This document shows, one piece after another, positions 4,606 to 6,621 of a DNA stretch of 6,621 nt (the stretch's first letter is position 1; the number at the start of each line of letters is the position of its first letter). This DNA comes from Tannerella sp. (GTDB lineage: Bacteria; Bacteroidota; Bacteroidia; Bacteroidales; Tannerellaceae). The DNA lies in the NCBI GenBank assembly GCA_031271245.1, contig JAISWC010000353.1:1-6621 (forward strand), read 5' to 3'. The position numbers and the translations under genes were made by a program. Below the pieces are notes generated by a model. That model did no database searches and had not been told where the DNA came from. It saw only the letters and a program-made list of their open reading frames with translations.

Positions 4606-5430
4606 TTACTTTTTCCTTCTTTCAATTATATACTTGGAAGAATGTTTTTTGGGCGCTCTCGTTTTCAAGCCCTTTGCATACAGACCGGTACGCGAACGGG
4701 GATGACCTCCGGACGCACGGCCTTCGCCGCCGCCCATGGGATGGTCTACCGGGTTCATCACCACTCCGCGGTTGCGCGGACGGCGTCCCAGCCATCTCGA
4801 ACGGCCGGCCTTGCCTGATTTTTCGAGCGCATGGTCCGAATTACCTACGCTTCCTATTGTCGCTTTACATACCGACAGGATTTTCCGGGTCTCGCCCGAA
4901 GGCATCCTGATGATGGCATAATCTCCTTCCCTCGAAGTCAACTGGGCGAATGCTCCTGCCGAACGTACCAGTTTGGCGCCCTGACCGGGGCGAAGTTCGA
5001 TGTTGTGAATAATCGTTCCGACCGGTATTTGCTTCATCGGCAAAGAGTTGCCTATTTCGGGAGTTGCCTGTGCTCCCGACATCACTGTCTGGCCGACTTC
5101 CAGCCCGTTCGGAGCCACGATGTAGCTCTTTGCGCCGTCCGCGTAGTACAGCAGTGCAATACGCGAGGTGCGGTTCGGGTCGTATTCGATCGACTTTACG
5201 GTCGCCGGAACGCCATCCTTGTTTCTCTTGAAGTCTATCAAACGGTACTTTTGCTTGTGGCCGCCGCCGATGTAACGCATCGTCATCTTTCCGGTGTTGT
5301 TGCGGCCACCCGTACGTTTCTTTCCTACTACAAGAGACTTCTCTGGTGTACTTGCAGTGATTTTATCAAATGCACCAATAACTTTGTGTCTCTGCCCCGG
5401 TGTGGTGGGCTTTAATTTACGTATTCCCAT
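4606..5430 (-). CDS. rplB: 50S ribosomal protein L2
   Basis: L2 is a primary 23S rRNA-binding protein needed for subunit association and close to the peptidyl transferase centre. The 274-residue product starts MGIRKLKPTTPGQRHKVIGA. It has an N-terminal OB-like domain (GGRNNTGKMTMRYIGGGHKQ at 41-60, SIEYDPNRTSRIALL at 80-94), an SH3-like middle (IHNIELRPGQGAKLVRSAGA at 141-160), and the conserved loop MNPVDHPMGGGEGRASGGHP at 225-244. Asp229-His230 match E. coli Asp228-His229, which are functionally important there. The residue matching E. coli His231 is Met232, which I recall as common in Bacteroidota L2. The basic tail is ordinary. It begins 7 bases after rplW. Confidence 0.99.
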   Translation of the reverse strand: MGIRKLKPTTPGQRHKVIGAFDKITASTPEKSLVVGKKRTGGRNNTGKMTMRYIGGGHKQKYRLIDFKRNKDGVPATVKSIEYDPNRTSRIALLYYADGAKSYIVAPNGLEVGQTVMSGAQATPEIGNSLPMKQIPVGTIIHNIELRPGQGAKLVRSAGAFAQLTSREGDYAIIRMPSGETRKILSVCKATIGSVGNSDHALEKSGKAGRSRWLGRRPRNRGVVMNPVDHPMGGGEGRASGGHPRSRTGLYAKGLKTRAPKKHSSKYIIERRKK

Positions 5431-5437
5431 TTCTTTA

Positions 5438-5731
5438 TCAGATGTTACTGAAGAAGTCGATGACTTCTCCTTTTTTCAATGTGACAATTGCTTTTTTATA
5501 AGAAGACTGTCTGCCGCTGATGACGCCTGATTTCGTGTAACGGCTCTTGCGCTTGCCGGAATAGTTCATCGTATTCACGTCCTCCACGCTCACGTTATAC
5601 ATCGTTTCCACGGCCTTCTTTATCTCCAGTTTGTTCGCATCCGGAGAAACCCGGAAACCGAAACGGTTCGGTATCTTGTCCGTAATCGCCGTCTGTTTCT
5701 CTGTGACAATCGGTTTGATAATAATTCCCAT
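5438..5731 (-). CDS. rplW: 50S ribosomal protein L23
   Basis: L23 sits at the tunnel exit and is the docking point for trigger factor and SRP in bacteria. The 97-residue product starts MGIIIKPIVTEKQTAITDKI. It has the family elements IVTEK at 8-12, FGFRVSPDANKLEIKKAVE at about 24-42, the loop VSVEDVNTMNYSGKRKSRYT, and KKAIVTLKKGEVIDFF near the end. Its length of about 97 matches bacterial L23. It starts 12 bases after the rplD stop and is followed by rplB after 7 bases. The assignment is certain from sequence and order. Confidence 0.98.
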   Translation of the reverse strand: MGIIIKPIVTEKQTAITDKIPNRFGFRVSPDANKLEIKKAVETMYNVSVEDVNTMNYSGKRKSRYTKSGVISGRQSSYKKAIVTLKKGEVIDFFSNI

Positions 5732-5743
5732 TTCTTTTCTTCC

Positions 5744-6373
5744 TTATACGTTAAAAAGTTTCTCTATGATTTCTATCGAACTCTCCGTCAGAACGAGACT
5801 GGCTGCATCCAGCACCTTGTAGGTGTTCAGGTCGGAAGCCGTCGCTACGCTTGCTTTTTGCAGGTTACGCGCCGACAGGTAAACGGTTTTGTTATTCTCC
5901 GGCAAAACGAGCAGCAGTTTACGATTATCGAGGTTCAAGCCCTTCATGATGGCGATGAAATCCTTTGTTTTCGGTGCCTCCAGCGAGAAATCCTCCACCA
6001 CGACGATGGCGTTTTCCTTTGCTTTGTACGAAAGGGCCGATTTGCGCGCCAGCGCCTTTACTTTCCTATTCAGTTTGAAACTGTAATCTCTCGGCTTCGG
6101 GCCGAAGACACGGCCGCCGCCGACCAGCAAAGGCGAGTTGATGTCGCCGCGACGGGCGCCGCCGCCACCTTTCTGACGAATCAGCTTGCGTGTACTGCCC
6201 GACACTTCGCTTCTTTCCTTCGATTTGTGCGTCCCCTGACGCTTGTTCGCCATAAATTGCTTGACAGCCAGATAGATGGCATGGTCGTTCGGCTCGATGC
6301 CAAAGATCGCATCGTTCAAAGTAACCGTCCGACCGGTATCTTCTCCTTTTATATTCAATACGTTCAGTTCCAT
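5744..6373 (-). CDS. rplD: 50S ribosomal protein L4
   Basis: L4 is an early assembly protein whose extended loop reaches the polypeptide tunnel; in E. coli it also represses the S10 operon. The 209-residue product starts MELNVLNIKGEDTGRTVTLN. The tunnel loop runs STRKLIRQKGGGGARRGDIN (60-79) and continues with SPLLVGGGRVFGPKPRDYSF. Lys68 corresponds to E. coli Lys63, where K63E gives erythromycin resistance; it is unchanged here. The C-terminal globular domain has LARKSALSYKAKENAIVVVE and ends IIEKLFNV. The ATG overlaps the rplC stop by one base (TAATG). The leader where autoregulation could act lies outside the window, so regulation by L4 cannot be judged. Confidence 0.98.
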   Translation of the reverse strand: MELNVLNIKGEDTGRTVTLNDAIFGIEPNDHAIYLAVKQFMANKRQGTHKSKERSEVSGSTRKLIRQKGGGGARRGDINSPLLVGGGRVFGPKPRDYSFKLNRKVKALARKSALSYKAKENAIVVVEDFSLEAPKTKDFIAIMKGLNLDNRKLLLVLPENNKTVYLSARNLQKASVATASDLNTYKVLDAASLVLTESSIEIIEKLFNV

Positions 6374-6621
6374 TACTTCTTAATTAATACGATTGAACCT
6401 TTCGCTCCGGGTATCGAACCTTTTAACAGCAAAAGGTTGTTCTCCGGCAATATCTTGATTACCTGCAGATTTTGAATTGTTACCCGCTCATTACCCATCT
6501 GTCCGGCCATGCGTGTTCCCTTGAACACCTTGGCGGGATACGAACATGCACCCACACTGCCGGGGGCGCGCAGACGGTTGTGCTGGCCGTGTGTGGACTG
6601 TCCCACACCGCCGAAACCGTG
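6373..6621 (-). CDS. rplC: 50S ribosomal protein L3, C-terminal 82 residues (cut by window edge)
   Basis: L3 is an early assembly protein whose loop approaches the peptidyl transferase centre. The visible part reads HGFGGVGQSTHGQHNRLRAP at the edge, then GSVGACSYPAKVFKGTRMAG, QMGNERVTIQNLQVIKILPE, and the conserved end LLLLKGSIPGAKGSIVLIKK before TAA. The frame is open through base 6621, so the codon at 6606 is an internal GTG (Val), not a start. The family is about 205 residues, so the first 60% is outside. Where E. coli L3 has the PrmB-methylated Gln150 (in GQNQTPGKVF), this protein has GACSYPAKVF with no Gln. It overlaps rplD by one base. Confidence 0.97.
   Translation of the reverse strand, partial: HGFGGVGQSTHGQHNRLRAPGSVGACSYPAKVFKGTRMAGQMGNERVTIQNLQVIKILPENNLLLLKGSIPGAKGSIVLIKK

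Noticed and set aside
4831..5415. Plus-strand open frame of 194 codons opposite rplB
   Set aside because: It is antisense to L2, Cys/Arg/Val-rich without domain features, and explained by the codon bias of rplB.
5858..6475. Plus-strand open frame of 205 codons opposite rplD and rplC
   Set aside because: It is antisense to two certain conserved genes, with no recognisable domain and no plausible context. Long antisense frames are common opposite codon-biased genes.

Overview
The window is the middle of a bacterial S10-spc ribosomal protein operon, read entirely on the minus strand. Transcription runs from high to low coordinates: rplC (L3, 3' part only), rplD (L4), rplW (L23), rplB (L2), rpsS (S19), rplV (L22), rpsC (S3), a two-gene insert, rplP (L16), rpmC (L29), rpsQ (S17), rplN (L14), rplX (L24), rplE (L5, 5' part only). 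The protein sequences resemble Bacteroidales orthologues, for example L29 with INHSISPLDNPAQIK, S17 with KYHAHDEKN, and L4 with KLIRQKGGGGARRGD. Spacers are short and A-rich with no AGGAGG-type Shine-Dalgarno sequence, as expected in Bacteroidota. The genus cannot be fixed by eye.

Region by region: 6621-3091 holds seven ribosomal genes separated by -1 to 22 bases. 3090-2007 is the anomaly. The block that normally reads rpsC-rplP is interrupted by two non-ribosomal genes on the same strand: a 149-residue protein with four predicted membrane segments (2604-3053), and a 176-residue membrane-anchored protein whose soluble domain follows the LexA/signal-peptidase (S24/S26) pattern but carries Cys where the catalytic Ser should be (2062-2592). 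Between this insert and rplP lie two abutting AT-rich inverted repeats (2018-2056). 2006-1 returns to the canonical order rplP-rpmC-rpsQ-rplN-rplX-rplE, with spacings of -1 to 12 bases.

The ribosomal genes supply subunits of the 50S (L2, L3, L4, L5, L14, L16, L22, L23, L24, L29) and 30S (S3, S17, S19). The two insert genes have no recognisable ribosomal role. Their position suggests co-transcription with the ribosome genes, while their lower GC, frequent ATA and TTA codons and membrane character suggest they were acquired. This two-gene module is the only candidate for something undescribed here. The rest is ordinary, highly conserved sequence. No tRNA, rRNA, CRISPR array, insertion sequence or integrase is visible.
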